A DNA stretch of 37,373 nucleotides from Glaciecola sp. UBA2563 (lineage in GTDB: Bacteria; Pseudomonadota; Gammaproteobacteria; Enterobacterales; Alteromonadaceae). Below are positions 1 through 6,680 of this stretch, one piece after another. The notes beneath the pieces are model-generated. The model did no database searches. It saw only the letters and a list, made by a program, of their open reading frames with translations, and was not told the origin of the DNA. Position numbers and translations under genes: made by a program. Within the stretch, counting starts at the first letter, position 1. Each line of letters opens with the position of its first letter. The stretch covers positions 1 through 37,373 of the forward strand of contig DDLV01000093.1 of the NCBI GenBank assembly GCA_002340325.1. Reading direction: 5' to 3'.

Positions 1-49
1 AATTAACGGGAACAGAGCCATTGAAAAACAATAGTGGATATTGACACTA

Positions 50-628
50 TCAATAATAAGAATGCTCGCCTGCTTGGTGCTCTGTAGCGTCTTTTACACC
101 TGTAATTTCGCCTGCGAATTGCTCAAGTAGTTGTTTTTCAATGCCGTCTTTCAACGTTACATCAACCATCGAACAGCCGTTACAGCCGCCACCGAATTGC
201 AGCAAAGCAATACCATCTTCGGTTATTTCCATCAAGTTCACATGCCCGCCATGCCCTGCTAGACTTGGGTTTATATCTGATTCAATAACGTAATTGAGAC
301 GGTCAACAAGTGGCGCATCATCGTCAATCTTGCGCGCTTTCGCATTTGGTGCTTTGAGCGTCAACTGCGAACCCATTTGGTCAGTCACGAAATCGATTTC
401 AGCGTCTTCTAAAAATGGCGCACTTTCGCTGTCGACCACCGCATCAAAGCCGTTGAAAGGCAGCTTTACATCCGTCGTCTCGACCGCGTCAGGTGGGCAA
501 TACGAAACACCACACTCGGCTTTAGGGGTGCCGGGGTTCACAACAAACACGCGTAGGTTTGTTCCTTGTGTCTGTTGCGAAAGCAGTTTCGAAAAATGTG
601 CTTGTGCTGGTTCAGAAATACTAATCAT
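50..628 (-). CDS. nfuA: Fe-S biogenesis protein NfuA
   Basis: NfuA is a cytoplasmic carrier that receives a 4Fe-4S cluster and delivers it to apo-proteins, especially under oxidative or iron stress. The 192-residue product matches the E. coli protein along its whole length. It has an N-terminal degenerate A-type domain (about 1-95, with C39 and C44) and a C-terminal Nfu domain with the cluster-binding CxxC in GGGCNGCSM (C149, C152), ending in the typical GEHSYY. An upstream in-frame start at 685 would add 19 residues absent from the family and would lie inside the promoter. The ATG at 628 gives the usual MISISEPAQAHF start with a GAG-rich ribosome site just before it. The neighbours comF and bioH are also its neighbours in E. 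coli. An IscR-like palindrome sits upstream. Confidence 0.96.
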   Translation of the reverse strand: MISISEPAQAHFSKLLSQQTQGTNLRVFVVNPGTPKAECGVSYCPPDAVETTDVKLPFNGFDAVVDSESAPFLEDAEIDFVTDQMGSQLTLKAPNAKARKIDDDAPLVDRLNYVIESDINPSLAGHGGHVNLMEITEDGIALLQFGGGCNGCSMVDVTLKDGIEKQLLEQFAGEITGVKDATEHQAGEHSYY

Positions 629-656
629 GTTTATCTCGCTCACGTATTGAATGCGC

Positions 657-665
657 AGTATATCA
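657..665 (-). promoter_or_regulatory. Extended -10 promoter of nfuA
   Basis: Read on the minus strand this is TGATATACT, a TGn extension plus a good -10 hexamer, 29 bp upstream of the nfuA ATG. There is no good -35 at 17 bp spacing; the palindrome at 670-692 occupies that place. Extended -10 promoters with a repressor site over the -35 region are typical of regulated genes. This is a sequence inference only. Confidence 0.5.
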
Positions 666-669
666 AAAT

Positions 670-692
670 TACTTGAGTAAAACACTCAAGTA
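670..692. promoter_or_regulatory. IscR type-1-like operator
   Basis: A perfect 9-bp inverted repeat, TACTTGAGT and ACTCAAGTA, is separated by 5 bp (AAAAC). Known IscR type-1 sites are about 25-bp palindromes with half sites CYYGACT and AGTCRRG and an AT-rich 5-bp centre. This one fits apart from a symmetrical C/G change next to the spacer. It lies over the -35 region of the nfuA promoter. IscR control of nfuA is known in enterobacteria, so a 2Fe-2S IscR repression site is the best guess. It could also affect the divergent peptidase gene. Confidence 0.6.
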
Positions 693-749
693 TTTTCTAA
701 TTTTTAAATTATTCGTTATCATTAAAAGGAAAAAATAATGGTGTAATAA

Positions 750-3425
750 ATGCGAGCTATAAAAAAGCAGTCTTTGAAACTCAATCGATATCTTCAACCC
801 CTCATAATCACAGCAACTTTTCTCTTCACAACGAATATCTTCGCCAGCGAATTTACCCATCATGCTGCCGGGTTGCCAAAAGTTGCGGTAGAACCATCTC
901 CTGATTTATTGAATCTTCACGTAACATCCGATTTCGATTATTTACCCGAGTCTGACTACGATGACGCTATTCCGACACCCGAAGACGTTTTTGGGTATCC
1001 CATGGGGACGTGGCATATCCGCCACGATCAGGCGGTAAGCTACCTTCAAATGCTCGCTGAAAAAAGTGACCGTATCAGTCTTGAGGTCATTGGTTACTCA
1101 CATCAACAAAGGCCCCTTATGATCCTTACAATTACGGGCCAAGACAATCGAGAACGCCTTGAAGAGATCCGTAAAAAACGAATAGAAGCCATGCAACAAG
1201 GCAAACAAGTCGATAATGCTGAAGAGCCGATTATCCTCTACATGGGATATGGCGTGCATGGAAATGAGCCTTCAACCACAAATGCTGCTTTGCTGATTGC
1301 ATATTATCTCGCTGCCGCGAATGACGAGCGCGTATCCGCTATGTTAGAAAACACTGTTGTGTTACTTGACGCTTCAATGAATCCGGATGGCTACGCACGA
1401 TTTGTGCACTGGGTAAACTCTCACAAGGGGTATAACTTAGTTTCTGATCCAATGCATAGGGAGCATCGAGAAGGTTGGCCAAATGGTCGAACAAATCACT
1501 ATATATTCGATCTGAACAGAGATTGGCTGCTACTTACGCATCCTGAATCCAGAGCTAGGGTCAAACTCTTTCAATCTTGGCGGCCTCACATTCACACTGA
1601 TTTTCATGAAATGGGCACCAATACCACGTATTTTTTCCAACCAGGTGTGCCATCTAGAAAAAACCCGTTAACGCCAGATATCAATGTCACCCTAACCAAT
1701 GCGTTGGCAAAAGCGCATGCAACGGCGTTAGATAATGATAAACAAATGTATTTTACAGAAGAGCTCTTTGATGACTTTTACTATGGCAAAGGTTCTTCAT
1801 ATCCAGATGGACAGGGCACAATTGGCATTTTATTCGAACAAGCAAGTAGTCGGGGACACTTGCAAGATTCGGAGTTCGGCACACTGAGTTTTCCTCGCAC
1901 GATAAAAAACCAGGTGACGACATCGCTGTCGAGTTTTGATGGTGCGCTTGAAAACAAAGCAGCCGTGCTCGCTTATCAAAATCAGTTTATTGAAGACACG
2001 AAAGAACAAATCAACCAAGATGATAACTACGGCTATCTTGTGCGTTTATCTGATGATGTCACTCGTTCAACGCGGATGCAGGAAATACTGCTAGCTCACA
2101 AGATTGAATTCCATGCGCTAGATAACGATGTGACGTTTAGTGGTATTGACTATGAAAAGTCGACGTCGATTTTTGTACCGCTTAATCAACCTCAATATAG
2201 ATTGGTGAAGTCTCTATTTAGTGAGAGAAAACGTTTTGTTGATAACACCTTTTATGATGTCTCTAATTGGAATATTGGATTCGCATTCAACCTGCAATAC
2301 GAAACGGTAGAAAAAAGTGACAGACGCAAAGTCAAGTATTCAGATGCTGTGCTCGAGCGCCCATTGGTAAGTAAGCAAACAGTGTCGCTAGTTAACAACG
2401 CTGTCGCATATGCATTTGAATGGCACGACCATGATGCACCCAAGTTAACACAATACTTATTAAAAGCAGGGGTGAAATTGCGCGTAGCTGGGAAGTCTTT
2501 TACCGCGACAACCGCCAATGGAGAAAAAACATTCGCGCCTGGTACTGTGCTTATACCAGCTGCGCTTAATGACTTGACCAGTATCGCACAGCTGCTAACC
2601 AAAGATGCGACTAAGTCATTTAATCAAAACCTTTATTCAATCCTAAGCGGCATGACGCAAGCAGGCATTGATATTGGAAGTCCAAGCACAAAACCATTAA
2701 AAATGCCCAAAGTTCTGGTCGTTGGAGGAAGAGGTACAACGCAAACGGAAGTGGGCGAAATATGGCATTATTTAGATGTCAGAGTAGGTCTACCCACGAC
2801 CTTGATCGATACGTTTGATTTACTGACAATTGATCTATCAAACTACACACATGTGATATTTGCCTCAGGAGACTATTCGACTATCAGCAGAGTCGCCGTC
2901 AACAGGATTCAATCCTGGGTTGAAAGCGGGGGTGTTTTGATTGGTCAAAGAATGGCACTTATGTGGTTTGGTCCAAATACATGGCTTGGGCAAAAAGTCC
3001 TTGATGAAAATGCGCTGAATAAACCGTTTGCAACAGATGGTCTCAAGCATGCGGATAAACAAATGTTAGCATCCAAAAAGCGTATAGCCGGTGCTGTGTT
3101 TGAAGCTGAAATAGATTTGTCACATCCGTTGTTTTTTGGATTTGATGATGCCACTTTGCCGATGTTTAAAACAAACAATATGGTTCTGGAGGGTTCAGCG
3201 GATGTGTTTGAAAACTTAGCGACGTACTCCAGTTCTCCATTACTTGGAGGATACGCCTCAGATGAGATGCAAAAGCTCATTGCAGATACTTCAGCCATAG
3301 GCATTAAAGCATTAGAAAAGGGCCTTGTGATTAGTTTTGTCGACAACATTCATCATCGAGGCTATTGGGACGGCACCAATAAACTCACGGCAAATGCGTT
3401 ATTTTTGCAGTCGCTAATGAGATAA
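750..3425 (+). CDS. Secreted M14-family zinc carboxypeptidase
   Basis: This is a large (891 aa) exported metallopeptidase. A signal peptide covers about residues 1-33 (KK-rich start, hydrophobic core, cleavage near FAS-EF). The M14 catalytic domain follows at about 90-400, with the zinc motif HGNE (H170, E173), a second His-rich segment HIHTDFHEMG (H280-H286) supplying the third ligand, and a likely catalytic Glu, E363, in GILFEQASSRG. The last 240 residues contain a Rossmann-like segment (about 650-760, beginning PKVLVVGG) like the glutamine-amidotransferase-like tail found on many marine M14 proteins. The likely role is peptide scavenging in the periplasm or outside the cell. It is monocistronic and divergent from nfuA. 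The start is preceded by a two-codon ORF (738-746). Exact substrate is unknown. Confidence 0.9.
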   Translation: MRAIKKQSLKLNRYLQPLIITATFLFTTNIFASEFTHHAAGLPKVAVEPSPDLLNLHVTSDFDYLPESDYDDAIPTPEDVFGYPMGTWHIRHDQAVSYLQMLAEKSDRISLEVIGYSHQQRPLMILTITGQDNRERLEEIRKKRIEAMQQGKQVDNAEEPIILYMGYGVHGNEPSTTNAALLIAYYLAAANDERVSAMLENTVVLLDASMNPDGYARFVHWVNSHKGYNLVSDPMHREHREGWPNGRTNHYIFDLNRDWLLLTHPESRARVKLFQSWRPHIHTDFHEMGTNTTYFFQPGVPSRKNPLTPDINVTLTNALAKAHATALDNDKQMYFTEELFDDFYYGKGSSYPDGQGTIGILFEQASSRGHLQDSEFGTLSFPRTIKNQVTTSLSSFDGALENKAAVLAYQNQFIEDTKEQINQDDNYGYLVRLSDDVTRSTRMQEILLAHKIEFHALDNDVTFSGIDYEKSTSIFVPLNQPQYRLVKSLFSERKRFVDNTFYDVSNWNIGFAFNLQYETVEKSDRRKVKYSDAVLERPLVSKQTVSLVNNAVAYAFEWHDHDAPKLTQYLLKAGVKLRVAGKSFTATTANGEKTFAPGTVLIPAALNDLTSIAQLLTKDATKSFNQNLYSILSGMTQAGIDIGSPSTKPLKMPKVLVVGGRGTTQTEVGEIWHYLDVRVGLPTTLIDTFDLLTIDLSNYTHVIFASGDYSTISRVAVNRIQSWVESGGVLIGQRMALMWFGPNTWLGQKVLDENALNKPFATDGLKHADKQMLASKKRIAGAVFEAEIDLSHPLFFGFDDATLPMFKTNNMVLEGSADVFENLATYSSSPLLGGYASDEMQKLIADTSAIGIKALEKGLVISFVDNIHHRGYWDGTNKLTANALFLQSLMR

Positions 3426-3464
3426 TCGGAGATAAATGCGCTGCAAGCGCTGGTTAATAATGAG

Positions 3465-4175
3465 CTAGTCAAACTTTGCTACGCTCATGCACCAAACAGA
3501 GATTTTGGCACTTGGGTAGCGATCCAGAATTAGCTCGCTTATTTGATTGACGGTAGCTCCGGTGGTTAGGACATCGTCGATTATACATATGTGCTTTGCG
3601 TTCAAATTGTGTTTTAACGTAAATGCGTTTTGCATATTTGCAAAGCGTTCATGCCTCTGCATCCTGCTTTGTTGTTTAGTGTGCCGTGTCTTTGTTACAG
3701 GTTGAACAATGTTTATCGGATGATAGAGGGATAAATACTCCGCGATGAGCTGCGCCTGGTTAAAACCTCGTGTCATCAATCTGATTGTAGAGATAGGAAC
3801 CGGTATAAAAACATCTGGTAAGTCCTCAACTTGGCTAAGTCGGTTTAACACAAATGTATAGAATAAATAGGCTAGGGCTTTGGCCGCCAAATGCTGCCTG
3901 CCGAACTTTAATTGATTAACTAATTGAGCGAGTATACTCTCGTGCCAACCAATCGCATGTAGCGCATGAAAATCCGGCGTCATTCTATTTGACATTACGG
4001 AAGGCATTTCAAGTAAGTTTTCGCCCGGTGCGCTAAATGTTGATATCTCGGTATCTTCAAGGCAGTAACGGCAAACTATTTCTTCACTTGGTTGCTTGCA
4101 CAGCAGGCAAGCAGGCGCAACGAAAAACGCTCTGAGGATTTCCATTACTTGTTGGTATACAGTTTTGTCTTTCAT
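3465..4175 (-). CDS. comF: ComF-family phosphoribosyltransferase-like protein (GntX/ComF)
   Basis: The 236-aa protein has the ComF layout: an N-terminal four-Cys zinc knuckle (C23, C26, C35, C38) and a C-terminal PRTase-type domain with the PRPP loop IDDVLTTGA (199-207) and the RGFNQ motif (136-140). ComF proteins are needed for DNA uptake in naturally competent bacteria; the E. coli orthologue GntX lies beside bioH and nfuA, as here. The catalytic role is not established in the family. The ATG at 4175 is only 2 bp from the foot of a long hairpin repeat (4178-4356), so its ribosome site and any leader lie inside that repeat. No good Shine-Dalgarno is visible. Met11 is an alternative start. 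Confidence 0.9.
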   Translation of the reverse strand: MKDKTVYQQVMEILRAFFVAPACLLCKQPSEEIVCRYCLEDTEISTFSAPGENLLEMPSVMSNRMTPDFHALHAIGWHESILAQLVNQLKFGRQHLAAKALAYLFYTFVLNRLSQVEDLPDVFIPVPISTIRLMTRGFNQAQLIAEYLSLYHPINIVQPVTKTRHTKQQSRMQRHERFANMQNAFTLKHNLNAKHICIIDDVLTTGATVNQISELILDRYPSAKISVWCMSVAKFD

Positions 4176-4177
4176 CT

Positions 4178-4356
4178 AATGATGTTTGTTCCAGCAATTT
4201 GACGATCAAGCGGAGGCATGTTCATATGGAAAAGCGTGCGAGCGCATCCACTTCGTGTCGAGAACCCCACGAGCCCGAGCGAACACGGATGTTGCACAGC
4301 GTCTTTTACATGTGAACATGACCGCAGCTACAGGCGTTGCTTAAACAAACAGCATT
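4178..4356 (+). repeat. Twin-hairpin long inverted repeat, copy A (degenerate)
   Basis: The outer arms 4178-4197 and 4337-4356 pair with few mismatches (AATG-TGTTTGTT against AACAAACAGCATT). An inner pair, CATGTTCA (4217-4224) and TGAACATG (4313-4320), continues the stem. Near the apex the hairpin AACA-CGGA-TGTT (4282-4293) presents GGA on the plus strand, preceded by the family core AGCG-N5-GGATG. The first small hairpin seen in other copies is decayed here; a CATCC box (4245-4249) sits in its place. The right arm closely resembles that of copy B. It abuts the comF start codon. Confidence 0.75.
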
Positions 4357-4527
4357 AAGCTATCACGTGTTTACACATTTAAGGAATGTGTTTTGTTTCA
4401 ATTATCTTTACAATTGCATTTTTTTGGAAGTAGAGCAGCTGTATTTTAGGCTTGATGTATGTATTCAGCGTGTCACCAGATAGACTAATCTCCGCGTCGA
4501 AAGTGCTATACATCTCGCGCTTTTACC
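4357..4527. other. Gap between hairpin copies A and B
   Basis: This 171-bp AT-rich spacer holds no credible ORF. It should contain promoters for the divergent comF and bioH genes if they are not inside the repeats, but I cannot identify one with confidence. Confidence 0.4.
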
Positions 4528-4691
4528 TAACGCTGTTCGTTTATGCGATATAACGCTTGACGGAGGGATATTTGTATTTAAAAGCGTGCGAGCGCATGGA
4601 CGCGCTCGCCCGAGCGAACAGGGATGTCTTAAGCGACTTTTAAATTCAAGTATCCCGCAGTCAAAAAGAGTCGCTTAAACGAACAGCATTA
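4528..4691 (+). repeat. Twin-hairpin long inverted repeat, copy B
   Basis: The outer arms 4528-4548 and 4671-4691 pair 19 of 21. The inner arms 4561-4586 and 4634-4660 pair with a few mismatches. The apex has two small hairpins: a perfect 8-bp stem GCGAGCGC/GCGCTCGC (4588-4595, 4602-4609) with loop ATGGAC, and ACA-GGGA-TGT (4618-4627). Both expose GGA on the plus strand, the same strand as bioH, which starts 114 bp downstream. The GC-rich apex stands out in AT-rich surroundings. It is clearly homologous to copy C in reverse orientation (CGGAGGGATATT and AAAGCGTGC shared) and to the right arm of copy A. Confidence 0.85.
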
Positions 4692-4805
4692 AGCTTTCGC
4701 CTTGATATTGAACAATCTGACTTAACGCTGCATAGATACGATCAAATTTGAGCGCTTAGTTCTGATGGGATAAGAATTGCAACTTGAAATGAAGGAAACA
4801 AAACA

Positions 4806-5561
4806 GTGACGCCAAAACCGACAGTATTTTTTCTACACGGTTGGGGAATGAACGCAAATATTTGGCAACCTTTTTTTGAAATTGCAAAAACGATGGATGT
4901 CGATTGTATTGCCATCGACTTGCCGGGATATGGCGATCATAGACAGTATGTAAGTGAATCTAGAACCTTGGAATCAATGGCGTCGTTTATTGATAAGCGC
5001 ATTAAAAATGAATGTATCATCCTTGGATGGTCTTTAGGTGGCTTAGTTGCGAAGTTTCTAGCGCATTCGAATCCCGCAAAATATCGAAAAGTGATAACGG
5101 TATGTTCATCGCCATTTTTTGTAGAAGATACTGACTGGGATGGTATGAAACCAGAGGTTTTAAAGCTTTTCGCGGAACAGTTAATGGTGGATCACCGTCA
5201 GCTTCTTAAGCGATTTATCGCGATCCAAACAATGGGGATAGCAAATGCGTCATCGCAAAATAAACTCATCATGAAGCATTTATCAAAGCACTCTTCACCT
5301 TCAAATGAAGTATTAAAAAATGGTCTTGTGATATTGGAAACAGAGGATGTAAGGCGCCATACGACCGAAATCAATGTGCCATTTCTGGCTGTTTTCGGTA
5401 ATTTAGACAGTTTGGTTCCTCGAAATGCAATAGAAAAAATCGAGCGTTTGAATGCAAATATTCAAATCGAGGCCATAGATAAAGCTTCTCATGCCCCGTT
5501 CTTGTCCCATCCAGAACAATTTTTAGAAATACTCCATCCTTTTGTACATTCCGACAGTTAG
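4806..5561 (+). CDS. bioH: Pimeloyl-[acyl-carrier protein] methyl ester esterase BioH
   Basis: BioH removes the methyl ester that BioC adds, releasing pimeloyl-ACP for biotin synthesis in the cytoplasm. The 251-aa alpha/beta hydrolase carries the family's FFLHGWGMNANIW oxyanion region, nucleophile S76 in GWSLGG, acid D201 in NLDSLVP and H229 in KASHAPFLSHP. Length and order match E. coli BioH. The start codon is GTG at 4806 with GAAGGA (4791-4796) 9 nt upstream. No bioC lies next to it. The leader probably includes or follows hairpin copy B. The neighbourhood (comF, nfuA) matches the enterobacterial order. Confidence 0.94.
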   Translation: MTPKPTVFFLHGWGMNANIWQPFFEIAKTMDVDCIAIDLPGYGDHRQYVSESRTLESMASFIDKRIKNECIILGWSLGGLVAKFLAHSNPAKYRKVITVCSSPFFVEDTDWDGMKPEVLKLFAEQLMVDHRQLLKRFIAIQTMGIANASSQNKLIMKHLSKHSSPSNEVLKNGLVILETEDVRRHTTEINVPFLAVFGNLDSLVPRNAIEKIERLNANIQIEAIDKASHAPFLSHPEQFLEILHPFVHSDS

Positions 5562-5572
5562 CCAAAGCTAAC
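5557..5572 (+). terminator. Short hairpin overlapping the bioH stop
   Basis: GTTAGC and GCTAAC form a 6-bp stem with loop CAAA, and the stop codon of bioH lies inside the stem. There is no run of T after it, so termination would be weak or Rho-aided. Confidence 0.35.
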
Positions 5573-5604
5573 GACCCCAAAACCTAAACTTCCACAAAAA
5601 TTGT

Positions 5605-5631
5605 TAAAGGAATTACAAACGGGGCCGCTAA
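5605..5631 (+). promoter_or_regulatory. Sigma-28 (FliA) flagellar promoter
   Basis: TAAAGGAA, then exactly 11 bp, then GCCGCTAA. The sigma-28 consensus is TAAAGTTT-N11-GCCGATAA, so the -10 matches 7 of 8, the -35 keeps TAAA, and the spacing is exact. The predicted transcript would begin about 24 nt before the ATG at 5663, leaving room for GGAGGT. This ties the next two genes to the late flagellar regulon. Confidence 0.75.
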
Positions 5632-5662
5632 TACCTATAGCCAAGAAAGTATTGGAGGTATT

Positions 5663-5908
5663 ATGTTGGTTTCTGATCAATCTGCTGGGTTACAAAGCGC
5701 GTTTTATTCAGGTTTACAGGGATTGAATAACGGTCAGTCAATGATACGACAGGGTAGCGGTGAACTTGCACAATATAACAAAAGCAATGTCGACATTAAT
5801 GGTGCCGCGGTTAGCTTGATCACCGGTGCACTGCAAGCCAACGCGTCGGGTGAAGTTATTAAACGTGCAGATGGCATGATCGGCACAATCATCGATACTT
5901 ACGCTTGA
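5663..5908 (+). CDS. Small protein under a sigma-28 promoter, possibly flagellum-associated
   Basis: This 81-aa, mostly polar product is rich in Gly, Ser, Asn and Gln (SAGLQSAFYSGLQGLNNG near the start) and has no signal peptide or membrane segment. I do not recognise a defined family. The N-terminal pattern, a helix of small residues with repeated SGLQ/SAGLQ, recalls the N-termini of flagellar rod/hook-type proteins but is too short to prove this. The ATG has a strong GGAGGT 3 nt upstream. A sigma-28-type promoter directly precedes it and the SprA-like gene follows 25 bp later, so co-transcription is likely. Coding is well supported by the promoter and ribosome site; function is unknown. Confidence 0.75.
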   Translation: MLVSDQSAGLQSAFYSGLQGLNNGQSMIRQGSGELAQYNKSNVDINGAAVSLITGALQANASGEVIKRADGMIGTIIDTYA

Positions 5909-5933
5909 AAATAATAGCGCTTAATAACAAACA

Positions 5934-6644
5934 ATGATTTCCGGATTTTCTTCAGTGCCTCCCATTCAGCTTCCATCGCTGAAGGGGGCTATTGAGAAAA
6001 ACAACACTACAACATCTGAAATTACTCAGGGAACTCTCTCAACCTTATCGAGCAATGATCAAAATACTGTTGACCAGCGGGTGACTGGTGTCAACCGAGC
6101 GTCTGAACAATTTGATCAACCTAATCGAGGAGAAAACGGCGATAATCTCGGCCAAGCTAATCAATTAACCCCCGAAGAACAAAAAACGGTACAAGAACTG
6201 AAAGCACGCGATATTGAAGTCCGTGCTCACGAGCAGGCGCACGCCGCAGTTGGCGGTCAGTATGCAGGCTCTCCTCAGTACGATTATCAAACAGGTCCTG
6301 ATGGCAAAAGATATGCCGTTGGCGGCAGTGTATCAATAGATGTTAGCGCTGAGTCCGATCCAAAAGCGACAATTCAGAAAATGCAGATTGTTAAACGCGC
6401 AGCAATGGCACCTGCTGAACCTTCGGCTCAGGACTACAAAGTCGCTGCCGCAGCCACGCAAAAAGAACAAGAAGCAAGAGCTGAATTGAGTAAACAAAAC
6501 GGACCAAATGCAGAATCATCCTCTTCTGATTCCAACGCTACAAATGCAAAAGAGAAAAACAGCCGCGGTGATTCTGTCGCGATTCAAAAATACAATGCCG
6601 TTTACGCAAATAATTCATCATCATCATTGAGCATATTCGCTTAA
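5934..6644 (+). CDS. SprA-related putative metalloprotease (CJM1_0395 family)
   Basis: The 236-aa protein has a Ser/Asn/Gln-rich N-terminus, then a conserved block at about 80-165: EEQKTVQELKARDIEVRAHEQAHAA. This includes the zinc-type motif HEQAH (H99, E100, H103) and the following GGQYAGSPQYDYQTGPDGKRYAVGG, typical of the SprA-related / CJM1_0395 family annotated as putative metalloproteases. The conserved segment ends in VKRAAMAPAEPS; the tail is Ser/Asn-rich. No signal peptide is evident. Proteolytic activity is predicted from the motif only. Start ATG 5934 lacks a clear Shine-Dalgarno. Its position behind a sigma-28 promoter suggests a flagellar or motility role. Confidence 0.85.
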   Translation: MISGFSSVPPIQLPSLKGAIEKNNTTTSEITQGTLSTLSSNDQNTVDQRVTGVNRASEQFDQPNRGENGDNLGQANQLTPEEQKTVQELKARDIEVRAHEQAHAAVGGQYAGSPQYDYQTGPDGKRYAVGGSVSIDVSAESDPKATIQKMQIVKRAAMAPAEPSAQDYKVAAAATQKEQEARAELSKQNGPNAESSSSDSNATNAKEKNSRGDSVAIQKYNAVYANNSSSSLSIFA

Positions 6645-6650
6645 GGATAA

Positions 6651-6680
6651 CGATTAAAACACCCGCTTAATCGCTTTTCT
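6651..6680 (+). terminator. Possible weak terminator between SprA-like gene and tex
   Basis: CGATTAA (6651-6657) and TTAATCG (6667-6673) form an AT-rich 7-bp stem with a 9-nt loop, followed by CTTTTCTTT. It lies at the convergent junction and overlaps the tex stop codon. The stem is weak. Confidence 0.35.

Noticed and set aside
629..685. Longer nfuA start
   Set aside because: The extra residues are not conserved and the segment contains the promoter and the palindrome.
4178..4691. Possible CRISPR-like or tandem repeat array in the comF-bioH gap
   Set aside because: There are only two copies, each a long hairpin, with no regular short repeats or spacers and no cas genes.
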